A DNA stretch of 64,000 nucleotides from the NCBI GenBank assembly GCA_000149265.1, contig CH003381.1:1815224-1879223 (forward strand), in the 5' to 3' direction. The notes beneath the pieces were generated by a model. That model saw nothing but the letters and a program-made list of their open reading frames with translations, did not search any database and was not told the origin of the DNA. Every line of letters begins with the position of its first letter. The stretch's first letter is position 1. The translations under genes and the position numbers were made by a program. This stretch comes from Ciona savignyi. Taxonomy: Eukaryota > Chordata > Ascidiacea > Phlebobranchia > Cionidae. Positions 13,218 through 23,992 of this stretch are shown here, one piece after another.

Positions 13218-13637
13218 TGTGGAGAAACAGGTGCTTTAGTGGTCGGTTGGCGTGCTTATACCTTGCACTGAACCTGACCTGAGTTCTCCAACTAATCAGA
13301 CTCCGAATTGGCTCCGTCTCGGAAGGTTTCTTTACTGTATCTTATAAACTAATACAGTGAAACAAATACAGTTAAACTAATTGACTGGACATGCCCGGAG
13401 CCAAGCTCCAAGCAATTTATTTTGGTCCTTATTCCAAAAACGCGATTTCGATACTCTAATACAATGAGTTTATACACACAACGCTTGTATGGTACAATGT
13501 GTGGGAACGATAATATAGGAAATGTTGGGAATAATAGCGCGCTGGCGCGCAGAGGAAATGATTTACAAAGGTTTTTGGAACGGGCGCACAGCCGTGCAGC
13601 ATACAATAATGGCTTACTTAAACAGTTTAACAAAACT
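13218..13637 (-). repeat. 3' LTR of the deleted element (truncated by gap)
   Basis: Direct repeat of 14989-15412, starting TGTGGAGAAACAGGTGC on the plus strand. Its far end is lost in the N run starting at 13638. Confidence 0.75.
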
Positions 13638-13770
13638 NNNNNNNNNNNNNNNNNNNNNNNNNNNNNNNNNNNNNNNNNNNNNNNNNNNNNNNNNNNNNNN
13701 NNNNNNNNNNNNNNNNNNNNNNNNNNNNNNNNNNNNNNNNNNNNNNNNNNNNNNNNNNNNNNNNNNNNNN
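13638..13770. other. Assembly gap (133 N)
   Basis: A run of 133 unknown bases. It hides the internal edge of the left LTR and possibly a polypurine tract. Open frames drawn across it are meaningless. Confidence 0.98.
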
Positions 13771-14138
13771 TGTAAAATAAACTGAACAAGGGTTTCTGTA
13801 TAGGGCCTATGAAATAACTATCAGGTTAATCGCTATGCAAAAACATTGGTGGTCCATGCAGAGGGCAAAAAATCAAACCAAAGCATTATTCAGACGCAAA
13901 TCACGCTATAGGCAATAGACATAAAAACATATATACTCGTATAAAAAATTAGTCGGCGTGGATCATCTTCAACACGCAATAACATACCCAGTATACACAA
14001 AATACTCATATAAAATAAGCCACTCTAGACGATACTCAATACACGTGTAATAATCAATAATGCTTCAGTCGTGATAGTACCCTATTTACATTTCTCACCA
14101 ATCCTTGAGCAAAATGCTGAACAACTCGGTGATGACAG

Positions 14139-14966
14139 TCAAAGTTCCGTCTCATAGACAACAAAGCCATCACGAACTCGACGCACGTGCATGTAGGTAG
14201 GCTCAGGTGATCGCACAGGTTTGCGACGAGTGTCGTGGATAAATGTCTTTTCCGACTCGAGCAAAACGTCGAAAATGTTATTCTCTTCCTCAATTGCGCT
14301 GCTCGTGAATGATGGTTTCTTTATTGCGGGAATGTCTTTCGGCGTTTTCAGCGCTTCCCTCTGGTTTTCTTCGGTCTCTTTGCACTTTGGTGCAGGCAGT
14401 GTGATATTAATTGTTTTTGTTAATCGACGTAGATGGCCACTTCGCCCGTCCACAATGAGATTAAAACGCTTTATGAAGTCCAAACCAATCACGGGATGGC
14501 GAACGTTTGCAATTTGAAATTTCCATTTGAAACAGCCCACACCTTGTAAGGAAACATCCAATACCTTGTTTCCAGTTGATGGGCATTTAGTTTCGCTTAG
14601 ACGCACTTTACCGGAACATTGGTTGAACATAGAACGCTTATCTTCCAAATTAGGTAGAAGAGAAACTGATGCTCTGGGGTCCACCAGAAACTTGAAGCTA
14701 TTTGCCACGTCTTCAACAAAAAATAAACTGGACTTCGCGTGATATCTTGGACTTGACATGTGAAGTGTTGATTTGGGGTTTTTTCTTGCTGTTTTTCTGT
14801 TGGTTACAGACCAATTGCAGCCTGGGTTGCATTTTCGAGCACGGCAACCAAAATGTTTGTGAAACCAACATATCCTTAATTGCGGCATTTCTGTTGGCAT
14901 CGGACAATTGAAGCGATTGTTTCGCCAACACATTTTTCTTCGTAGATGATAGACTTGCGTGTTCAA
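14139..14966 (-). pseudogene. gag C-terminus and protease remnant
   Basis: The minus-strand reading has a CWFHKHFG...A-x-x-C-x-x-x-C zinc-binding-like motif at about residues 33-50, typical of the Gag end in many Ty3/Gypsy polyproteins. An aspartic-protease fold follows, with VD-x-x-ASVSLLP and, later, V-x-GLDFI-x-RF-x-L. At the active site the expected Asp-Thr-Gly reads Asp-Pro-Arg (VDPRAS), which should abolish activity. The frame ends 14139-14141, with no reverse transcriptase after it. Possible further gag coding lies in another frame up to 14988, suggesting an indel. Confidence 0.75.
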
Positions 14967-14988
14967 ACACGTATTGGGGACTCACCAC

Positions 14989-15425
14989 TGTGGAGAAACA
15001 GGTGCTTTAGTGGTCGGTTGGCGTGCTTATACCTTGCACTGAACCTGACCTGAGTTCTCCAACTAATCAGACTCCGAATTGGCTCCGTCTCGGAAGGTTT
15101 CTTTACTGTATCTTATAAACTAATACAGTGAAACAAATACAGTTAAACTAATTGACTGGACATGCCCGGAGCCAAGCTCCAAGCAGGCAATTTATTTTGG
15201 TCCTTATTCCAAAACGCGATTTCGATACTCTAATACAATGAGTTTATACACACAACGCTTGTATGGTACAATGTGTGGGAACGATAATATAGGAAATGTT
15301 GGGAATAATAGCGCGCTGGCACGCAGAGGAAATGATTTACAAAGGTTTTTGGAACGGGCGCACAGCCGTGCAGCATACAATAATGGCTTACTTAAACAGT
15401 TTAACAAAACTTAATATATTGTACA
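14989..15425 (-). repeat. 5' LTR of the deleted element
   Basis: Complete LTR of 437 bp on the minus strand, bounded by TG and CA. Short open frames inside it (for example 15204-15407) are not genes. Confidence 0.75.
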
Positions 15426-15830
15426 ACAAATATGACACAAACCGCGAATGTCGCTACAAACATATAAAAAATACATATTATATCAATGTTGATTACTTAC
15501 CATGTCATACACTTTTTTATTCAATAATTAACATAAAAACTATAAACCTAGACAACTTCCCGGGTTATTTTACTAATAAACAATGCTTAAAAGAAAAGTA
15601 CTTTTAAACGGGTGGTGGAGGTAGGATTTTGAATCTGTGCTTTGATACTGTTTAGTTTTTTTCGATTAACTAATTACAGAAAATACGTGAAACGCATATA
15701 GGTGCATATATTTTTAGACAGCTATGTTGTGGATTGTATTTTTTTTATATAAATACTTATATAAGGGTATTTTATACAAAGTCAAATAAAGTTTACTAAG
15801 TCATTGAGAAGGGGTTGCCCTTAATTAATT

Positions 15831-16131
15831 GGATGGGATGTTCATGTTTACCTTTGTGTGTGAAAAAACACATTATCGTCGGAACATCCTCTTAAATACA
15901 CAAGGAAGCGTTCTCATATAAGTAATCGTAACATTGCCACAAGCAGGTCACTAAAGCTATTAATGTATGTTGTCTATGATAAAAACGTCCCTTTAATTTA
16001 GGAGACCCGTTAATCTACTTTGTTCCGAAAATGTACACTACCTTGACTAAGGACAAAACCTACTAGCTATCGACAAATTTCAAATCTGCACCCGATTGAA
16101 GGCGACGGACTAACCCACCAACCTATTCGGT
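15831..16131 (-). repeat. tRNA-derived SINE, family 1 (diverged)
   Basis: Full layout but with many substitutions: GGATGGGATGTTCATG tail region, AACGGGTCTCC-type body on the minus strand, and a GGTTGGTGGGTTAGTCCGTC head. Confidence 0.5.
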
Positions 16132-16491
16132 CGGTAATATATATATCATAAACTATTTAAATTAAATATTATTAAACATTATTTTCATATTATAACACAA
16201 TCAACAGAATTAAGTGATATAACTTAAATCTGTTGCAAATACTAGTTTCTTAAGTTGAGAAATTTATTCTTTGCCAATTTTTTGTTTTTGTTCTGAAGGA
16301 CTCGCAGTGCTAGTGCAACCGAATATGAGACGCAGGGGTGCAATGCTTCTCGATAATAGATAGTTATATATATATATAAAGTCTAACGATAAGGTATCGA
16401 AGAGTGACAACTTTTTTTTATGACGCGGTATGATCATAATTGGGACAATTGCTTTCCCAATAAACCTGGTATGATCATTATTTCCTTTTAC

Positions 16492-16592
16492 AAAGCTAGG
16501 ATTTAAACCCACGATAAGCTCGTCAACCAGACCTTTTTGTTTATATAAAAATATGTATATGTATTGGTCCAACCCATTCGGCCACACGCCCT
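16492..16592 (-). repeat. tRNA-derived SINE, family 2
   Basis: Minus strand: GGCGTGTGGCCGAATGGGTT head, about 60 bases of AT-rich spacer, then GTGGGTTTAAATCC as B box. See 1695-1800 and 34643-34745. Confidence 0.55.
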
Positions 16593-17758
16593 CACAATTT
16601 GACTGATTCTTAGCAACCAATACTGTGATTTCTGTGCTTTTAGACTATAGTGATGAGGGCGTTTCCATAACGCGAGACCGTTTTATATATAAATAGGCCT
16701 AGTCGTTTTATCTAATCGCCTTCTAAACAAACGTTTCATATAGGCTAATTATATAAAACGTCTATGTAGGCCTACGTATCAAAGTCCGAATTTAAAAAGT
16801 TTCTGCGTAGGCTATATCGTCAATTCTGAAGACAAAAAAATAACATAATCACCGGTTTGTGGATATACATGTAAAGGTAAGATTTTCAAAGCTTAATACG
16901 AAGTTAATTTTAATGTAACTGTATTAAATTTACAGACATTTAGTAAAGTGCACAGTCTATAAATTAACATATCAGTAGCCTGGAAAACGCCTTTGTAAAT
17001 TATGCGCTCGTTTTATTAGTGTCGCGTTTAAAATTCAGGTCTGTTGTATCGAAAAGGAAATTCAAATTATCGAAACACGTTTTTCTTTCAATCATTATTC
17101 AGTGCATGCTAAAATTGTTATGCTAAAATTGATACTATACCGGTACTTTCGTTAGCATAATTAACGTAAATTAACGACCAGGTTAAATCCGGCTTAATTA
17201 ATTTCTCTGTGTCTGTCTACGATCATTTTGATTCGGTTCAAAAAACCTACGTCGGTTTCCCGTTACTCTATATTTAGTAAACGCTTTTTGCTTGTACGCT
17301 AACGGGTTTAACCGTACTTTAGATGTGTTATATAAAAAACGTCAAGTTTTTAAAAATAACACTGTGGACGCGCGTTTATTTTGCTTATATGGCTGCTATA
17401 ATTAAGTTCGTGTCTTAAGATCCTAGTACACAAATTTGTCTAAAAAATAAATATCTGACAAAGACGTTTGTTGCAGAATTTAATAAGACGGGGCGTTTTT
17501 GAATACCTCCAGAAAACTTCACAAATACCTTGTTCGAGTTTTTGAAAATGTGTCTGACCATACAGCCCTCGGATTCACAGATTAAAGCACAAGGTTTTAA
17601 TGTGACTTAATGTTAAATAATGAGCGGGTTGTGCGACCTCGTCACATATCGTGGAAAGGATGTAGGATCTCACGAAAAACTACAATGTCATCGTAATTGA
17701 ATTTCGTCTCAGAGGTCAGTTCATTTTTTTCGACATCAGTTGCAACAGGTTGTTCAAT

Positions 17759-20700
17759 ATGAAGTTGTATATTTGTTTGTGGGTGCTGGTTTTTCTCATA
17801 TGCTTCCACGGATGTCAGGGTAAATAATAGACTTTAAATCATTGGACTACAAATTGGATTCTTTGTTTATAGTTTAATGACATATCTTTTGTAAAAATGG
17901 TTTCTCAAACCTTTCACTAACGGGAGGTTTTTGCAAGCGAAACCGTTATTAACTGAACATTACGAATCCACAGGTCAGCAAACCCAAGCCCGAGAATGCG
18001 CGCTTTATAAATGTGACGTCACCAGTGATCCAAACTGCGATGAAGTTGGACGGTGCTCTAGTGATTTCCGGATGTGTTGTGATAGGCGGTGTCACCTCAA
18101 GCAAGAACATTGTCCTGACACCAACTACACAAGACGAAACTCCAACGCCAGCTACACGGATTACGTGCAAAACCTCAACGAGTCAATGTACCGAAATCAC
18201 TTGGAAATGGTGAAACAACTGATAACGCAGTACGCTGCTGAACGTGACTGCTGGCCAGAAAACAAATGCATCAACGCCACAACGTGCCAGCCGCAGTACC
18301 AACATTGCGAAAACGGACAGTGCGTAAACTTTATGTCTGACTGCGAGATGTTCTGGCAATCACAAACTTACATTTATTCCAACCCGAACATTACGTGTCG
18401 ACCTGACGAACTGTGCTTCAGAAACAACTGCCTGACAAAGTAAGTCGTGTCTTATTTATTTCAAAATCTATCATTTTTTAACATAAAAAAAACTACTTTT
18501 ATGTGAAGTAAACCAATGTAATCACTGTTTTAAAAAGTCAGGACCTATTAGAAATGTACATGTATATATAATATACTCGCATATAGTTTTTATCCGTTAT
18601 ACCGTAATGCATAGTAAAGTTAGGTTTTTAATAGAACTAACATTTGTAAATGATACAATTCGGAAGGTTCATATAAAGGCATTCGCGTCGCCGTAACATC
18701 GTCACCAGTTGTGAGTAGTTTGCATTTGGAGACACACGACTCTGAAGTAGTGTATGTAGCGGGCAAACTACAAAACAAAACACTTTAACCCGAACTAAAC
18801 TTTGTACCACGAAACAGTTACTGGATGTGCGACGACGGAGAGTGCGTGCATGAACATGTGGTATGTAGGGGCGGGGGCGATTGCAGGGACGGTAGCGATG
18901 AAAAGTATTGCAGAGGAAGTTGTTTTCCCCCGTTCCGGTGAGAGTGTGTCTTAATGTTTCTTTCATAAATATTCTGCGTGTTTTGTTATGTACAATGGAT
19001 CCTACAACAAAGTCAAATGCTTTGGCGAGGTTCAATAATTTATTTTTATTCAGTTGCCACAACGACACATGCAAAGCGGGTTACATGGCGTGTACAAACG
19101 GAGAATGCATTTTACAGGTTAGATTTGTTCGTTTAACTTTTGCGTTTTCACCAGCACAGACTTCAGGTCATAAGTATAAACAACTTAAAAAATGCTTTTT
19201 CTTGTGATAGGAACAAATGTGCGACACATTGATGGACTGTATGGACGGTTCTGACGAACAAAACTGCTCCAGCGAATGCTGGCCACAGTCTGCCTGTAAT
19301 TCCGATTCAACTTGCAAATCTGGTTATTTTGGATGTGACAACGGTGAATATCATGTATAATTTTAAAATCTTGCAATTAGAACTTTGGAGATTTATAATT
19401 TTTGGCCGAGCGGTGTAAGTTTACAGCACAAAGTGTTTAGTCCAACCGTTTTCCCCAGTGGTGACACGTCGGACCGCCACTGCAAATGTGGACAACGTGT
19501 AGCATACTTCTGTTAATAAACTTGTTTTGGGCAGGAAAATGCATCGACGACTCTTACGTGTGCGACATGAGGAAAAACTGCGAAGATGGAACTGATGAGA
19601 TAAGAATCGGTCACGGGTTTAAATGTGTGCTGGGTCAAAACTTCCAAACCTGTGTTTTACCACAAGACCACGTTAATGATGACACAACCCACTGCCTTGA
19701 TCATGCGGACCATTGCGACCTGAACGGGACGGTCCGAAACTTCACTTGCCTAGATAATACACTTGTTATCTCGGCAAAGCAACATTGCGATGGGGTAATC
19801 GATTGCTACGATATGTCGGACGAATGCTTCTGTTTCGATAGATCTCCTGTCGATAAACTATGCGAGTCAGTGTGTCTTGATAGCAACAACGCCAGGTAAA
19901 TCATTTGCGAACATTTCATGTGGACTTGTTTTGATGTTTTGAATTCGGTTCATTTCTTTCTCGGCCGTTTTCTGCACGTATCCTGTGCACGAGTGTATTG
20001 TGCTAACGCACATTGAAAAATTTGTTCACATATACTGCCATTCTGTAAACAGTGTCCTTAAAGACTGTATTTTTTATTCCATCTAAGAAAACTCTACCAA
20101 ACACGCCGTAGTAAACCACGCATCTATTTATAAAAACTTAAGGGTAGGACCTCAATTTAAAATGTATTTTTTTCTTTCAAGATCCAGCCTGAATAGTAAC
20201 ACGGATATAATGCGATGCTCCTGCGAGGTGGGCATGTTCGACTGTGGCGATGGTATCTGCTTGGAGCAGAGGCAAGTCTGCAATGGCGTAGCTGAGTGCG
20301 CGGATAAAAGAGACGAGCGATTCTGCGAACCTGACTCGATGAGCAAAGCACAAATGACGTCATGTCCCGGTGACGTCAACAACAACAGCCTCGTGGAAGC
20401 AGTGATGTGTGATGGAAGGCCGGAATGCCACGATTTATCCGATGAATGCGACGGAAGTTGCAACGTCACCGCGCCATTTTGCAACATCAAATCAATGTTC
20501 AACTCAATCCACGGACCGTTCGAATTCCTCTGTAACGATTTGTAAGTTAAAGAGGCCTTGAATTATCATGTTAAATATAGTTATTAATGACTGATTAGCT
20601 TCTCCGGTCTCACGCGATACACTGCAAGTTAGTGATATAATACTTTTACTTCCTCTTTACGTTACACGACAATTTGAGATACTTACAAGGCTAATCCTGA

Positions 20701-22510
20701 TTATACCATCTGTTTACATTAGCCAGTAAAACCAAGGCAGTTGTCTATGGGGTGTATCTGCAATTATCAATGTAAGCCGCCGTGACTAAATTGCTACATG
20801 AATATTTTGAAGCGACGTGAAACTAATACTAGGAAGTGTAAATAGGGCTTATTTCAAGAGCCCATATTTAAGATTATATGTGTAAGTATAGGCTACCGAC
20901 GAAACAACTTTAATTCGCACGGCGCGTCAGGTAATCAATAATTTTGGACCAATACCTATTCTTATTTCAGGGCTCTTTATTTCGACGTAAAGAATATTTG
21001 CGACGGCAAGTGGACCAACTGCCATCCACGCATCGACGCCGAAGAGTTAGGATGCCCTTCAAGGCATTACTGCCGAAGCGGCGACTCTTTGAGCATAGAC
21101 ATCAATCTGATGTGCGACGGAGTGCCTCAGTGCGAGGATAAATCCGACGAAGTAAACTGTACCGACAGGTTCTATTGTGAGAACGGTGAGCCCCTCTCGA
21201 TACCAATTCTAAAAAAGATGGACGGCAGAGCGGACTGCAGCGACACCAGTGACGAGTGCCCGAAGGAGTTGGACAAAAACGTGTTCTCGTCTCGTAAAGA
21301 ACTCATTGGGTCTGCAGTTTTCCGCGCGACCACCTGGATTTTCGGCCTCGCAGCTATTGTAGGGAATACGGGCACTTTTGTGTATGCTGCGAAAACTCTT
21401 AGCCGATTTAGTTCTCTGAATCCCATTACAAAATTGAATTATATTCTTCTAATTAACCTTTCTGTCGCTGATGGATTGATGGGCGTATATCTGATCGCGC
21501 TCGGTTCCAAGGGCATCGAATATTCTGGAAATTATTGCAGATTTGACAAATATTGGCGCACGAGTTCAACCTGCTCCAACCTCGGTAGCCTTGCCCTTGT
21601 GTCCAGCGAAGCAACCGTACTGATTTTAGCTTTCCTTGCAACCCTACGGTTGTTTTCGATTCTGAATCCATTAAAGACAAAACGCATCTCCATCAAAATT
21701 CCAATAGCTTCCATAATCGTTGCTTGGTTGCTAGCTATTTTCGTAGGAGTTGCTCCGCAGTTTTCGAGTCTTTCTGACCAGTTTTCTTCGGCCGTCTGGA
21801 TGCCAACCAAACTTACGACGTTCGATATCCAAGATAGGGAACTGATGTTTACCTTTGTTCAACGTCTATTCGTGGCGCAGCCCACAGCGGAACAGCCCCC
21901 TACCAGCCCATCGTGGTTTGCAATGGAAGAATATTTGAAACGAAACTACCCTGAAATCCAGGTAAAGGGCTACTTCGGATACTTTAGCGACAACAGTGTC
22001 TGCTTGCCGAAGTTCTTCGTATCTCCAGGTCAGCAGGGCTGGGGCTACTCTGTCGCGATCATCGTTTTCAACTTCGTCACATTCGTTTACATATGCGGTG
22101 CGTACGTGGTCATTTCCAGGGTCACGTCCTCGGAAACCAACAAGCGGCATCGTTCCAGCCAACTGCACAAGATGCAAATGAGAGTCACTCGCCTCGTGCT
22201 CACTGACTTCGTCTGCTGGATTCCGATCTGTATTATGAGCTTCCTGCAACTCGGCGGTGTGGAAATCCCTAACCAAGCCTACGCGTTCAGCGCCGTCATC
22301 TTACTGCCAATCAACAGCGCCTTAAACCCTTTACTGTATTCCGATATCAGCCAAAAGAAAGTCAAAAAGTTCTTTTGGTCTTGGGAGAAAAGTAGCAAGG
22401 TGGTATCTCTTGCGCAATGCAGAACGTCATCGCCACAAGCAGGCCGGGTTTCAAATATCGAAGATGGAAACCGACGGGCGTCGGAACAAACGGAAGAGCA
22501 GCATTTTTAG
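17759..22510 (+). CDS. Class A GPCR with LDL-receptor class A repeat ectodomain, 1034 aa
   Basis: Eight exons: 17759-17819, 17974-18439, 18818-18937, 19054-19117, 19211-19343, 19535-19895, 20182-20541, 20971-22510. All junctions are GT..AG and phase-consistent; the sum is 3105 nt. Residues 1-20 form a signal peptide. Exon 2 is Cys-rich without a clear domain. Exons 3-8 encode seven or eight LDLa units (C-D-G-x-x-x-C-x-D-x-SDE motifs), several split by introns. The last exon carries two LDLa units and the whole seven-helix domain (about residues 640-980) without introns. NLSVADGLMGVYL in TM2, WRTSSTCS before TM3 and INSALNPLLY in TM7 place it near relaxin/LGR-type and GRL101-like receptors. 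No leucine-rich repeats are present, unlike RXFP1/2. The D/E-R-Y box reads L-R-L. Ligand unknown; plasma-membrane signalling is inferred. Confidence 0.9.
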
Positions 22511-22898
22511 GTGGCAAAATATGTATAAACAAAAAAGGAAAGCTAAATGTTTTTTTCCCATGTTGCCTGCCGTAGTTAAACGTTTCATATGCTATCAATT
22601 TCATTGTTGTATATTTCGTCGTGTTACCCATTTCCGTATGTTACAGTATCACTTTTTGGTAGAATTCCAAATTTTAGTATTCTTTGGGAAAAATGCCAAT
22701 ATTTGTTTGTCAACTATAGTTAAATGTTCTAGATGCTATTGCTTTTTGTTGTTGTATATTTTTATGTGTTCCTCAGTTTTTTATGTTACAGCATCAATCT
22801 TTTTCGGTATAATGAATATAAGTACACACTTTTGGTCGAGCGTATACGGCGTTATGTTATTATGTAATTACAATTATGTCACAGCTCTCTAGGTTAAT

Positions 22899-22904
22899 AA
22901 TAAA
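22899..22904 (+). terminator. Candidate poly(A) signal of the GPCR gene
   Basis: First clear AATAAA after the GPCR stop codon, 389 bases downstream, followed by a second AATAAAA about 20 bases later. Confidence 0.5.
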
Positions 22905-23992
22905 TAGGACGTTAATAATAAAATAATGAAGGCTTATGTGCATTTGGGTTAACATGGCTCTTATCAGTTACTTACGGGTTTTGTAGCTAAATTAATAGTT
23001 AGTCTTAATATCTAAAGAGAGTAACTGATACCGTTTATTATGTAGCTGGCTAGTTTATGTTGTGTCCTTAGTTTTTGGTATGGCTGGTGGTTTAATAGGT
23101 AAAAAAGACTGTAAATCTAACTATACAAAACACCTTATTTTCCCGGTAACCTGACATGAAATATTCTGATAAAAACCGGTTTTATGACGCTTATGAATCT
23201 GAGAAACATGTATTATAGATACAATGCGATTTAAGGTAAGCAGATATATTTATCACAATAAGTTTGTCTGTGAATGAGTAGTCAGGCCAGTAGGTTGTAT
23301 ATTGCTTTTTAACATTAGAATGCTTAATTGAGCTTATTGTTACAATTTCAAAAAGAGTTATTGTTACAATTTCAAAAAGGCGAGTTTTTGCTTTTGGAAT
23401 CGTGTAATTTTCAGTAAAAAAAAGTGTAGTAGTACAAACTGTAAAATAACTTAAACCACGATATTGCCATAAGATTAAATGCACATAAAGAAAAAATTAT
23501 AATTCAAAAATGTTAAGCCTAAACAAAATATATGATCTGACAACATAAGCGTACCAGATTATCCACGTTTAAAGACAGCTTAGTATAAACTAAATAATGC
23601 ATTAGATATGATTAGAACGATAGTGATTTTGTAATAAAAAACTTTTTCCTGACAACTGAGTACTTCGTTATTGTACAGAAAGTGTCTGAGGTCGGCTATA
23701 TTTGAAGCGTTATCTGAGGATGTTTTTTGCTAGGTGCCACTACAGCAGCAATTGATGTATATTTGGTTTACAAATATAAATAAGTAAGCCTATCATGCCG
23801 GCGGCTGTGTAACGGAATACAGAGCGACTGATATACAGCATAAAACAGACGATTTTCTAATGAATCAATGATCCAATGATATTTCAGATGAAACTAGTGA
23901 CCAGTTATAAAAATAATGTTATCTGCAATTAACTGACTATAATTTTCTTGCAGAAGTATCCATGCTGGTATAACTCTGCTTTTAGTTATATA
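22905..23992. other. Intergenic stretch, no gene seen
   Basis: AT-rich, with a small tandem repeat near 23338-23380 (ATTGTTACAATTTCAAAAAG twice). Confidence 0.5.

Larger units (their letters stand above)
13218..15425 (-). mobile_element. Internally deleted LTR retroelement (Ty3/Gypsy-like)
   Basis: Two direct repeats of about 420-440 bp (13218 to beyond 13637, and 14989-15425) flank a minus-strand gag-pol remnant. Read on the minus strand the LTR runs TGTACAAT...CTCCACA. The repeats differ at only a few positions: a 4-base indel near 15186, one in an A run, and one G/A. Just inside the 5' LTR a TGGTGAGTCCCC stretch is a plausible primer-binding site. Only a gag C-terminus and protease remain; reverse transcriptase, RNase H and integrase are missing, so the copy is non-autonomous. 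The upper end of the left LTR lies in the N gap. A target duplication is ambiguous (possibly AACA). Confidence 0.75.
15426..17758. other. Non-coding stretch upstream of the GPCR gene
   Basis: Holds a diverged family 1 SINE (15831-16131) and a family 2 SINE (16492-16592). The last several hundred bases presumably include the GPCR promoter; a TATATAAAAAA stretch lies near 17330 but is about 430 bases from the start codon. Confidence 0.5.

Noticed and set aside
13349..13789. Open frames across the N run at 13638-13770, on both strands
   Set aside because: They are produced by reading unknown bases as codons. The real sequence on each side is LTR.
15204..15407. Open frame of 67 codons on the minus strand
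   Set aside because: It lies wholly inside an LTR and recurs in the other LTR; no domain or start context.
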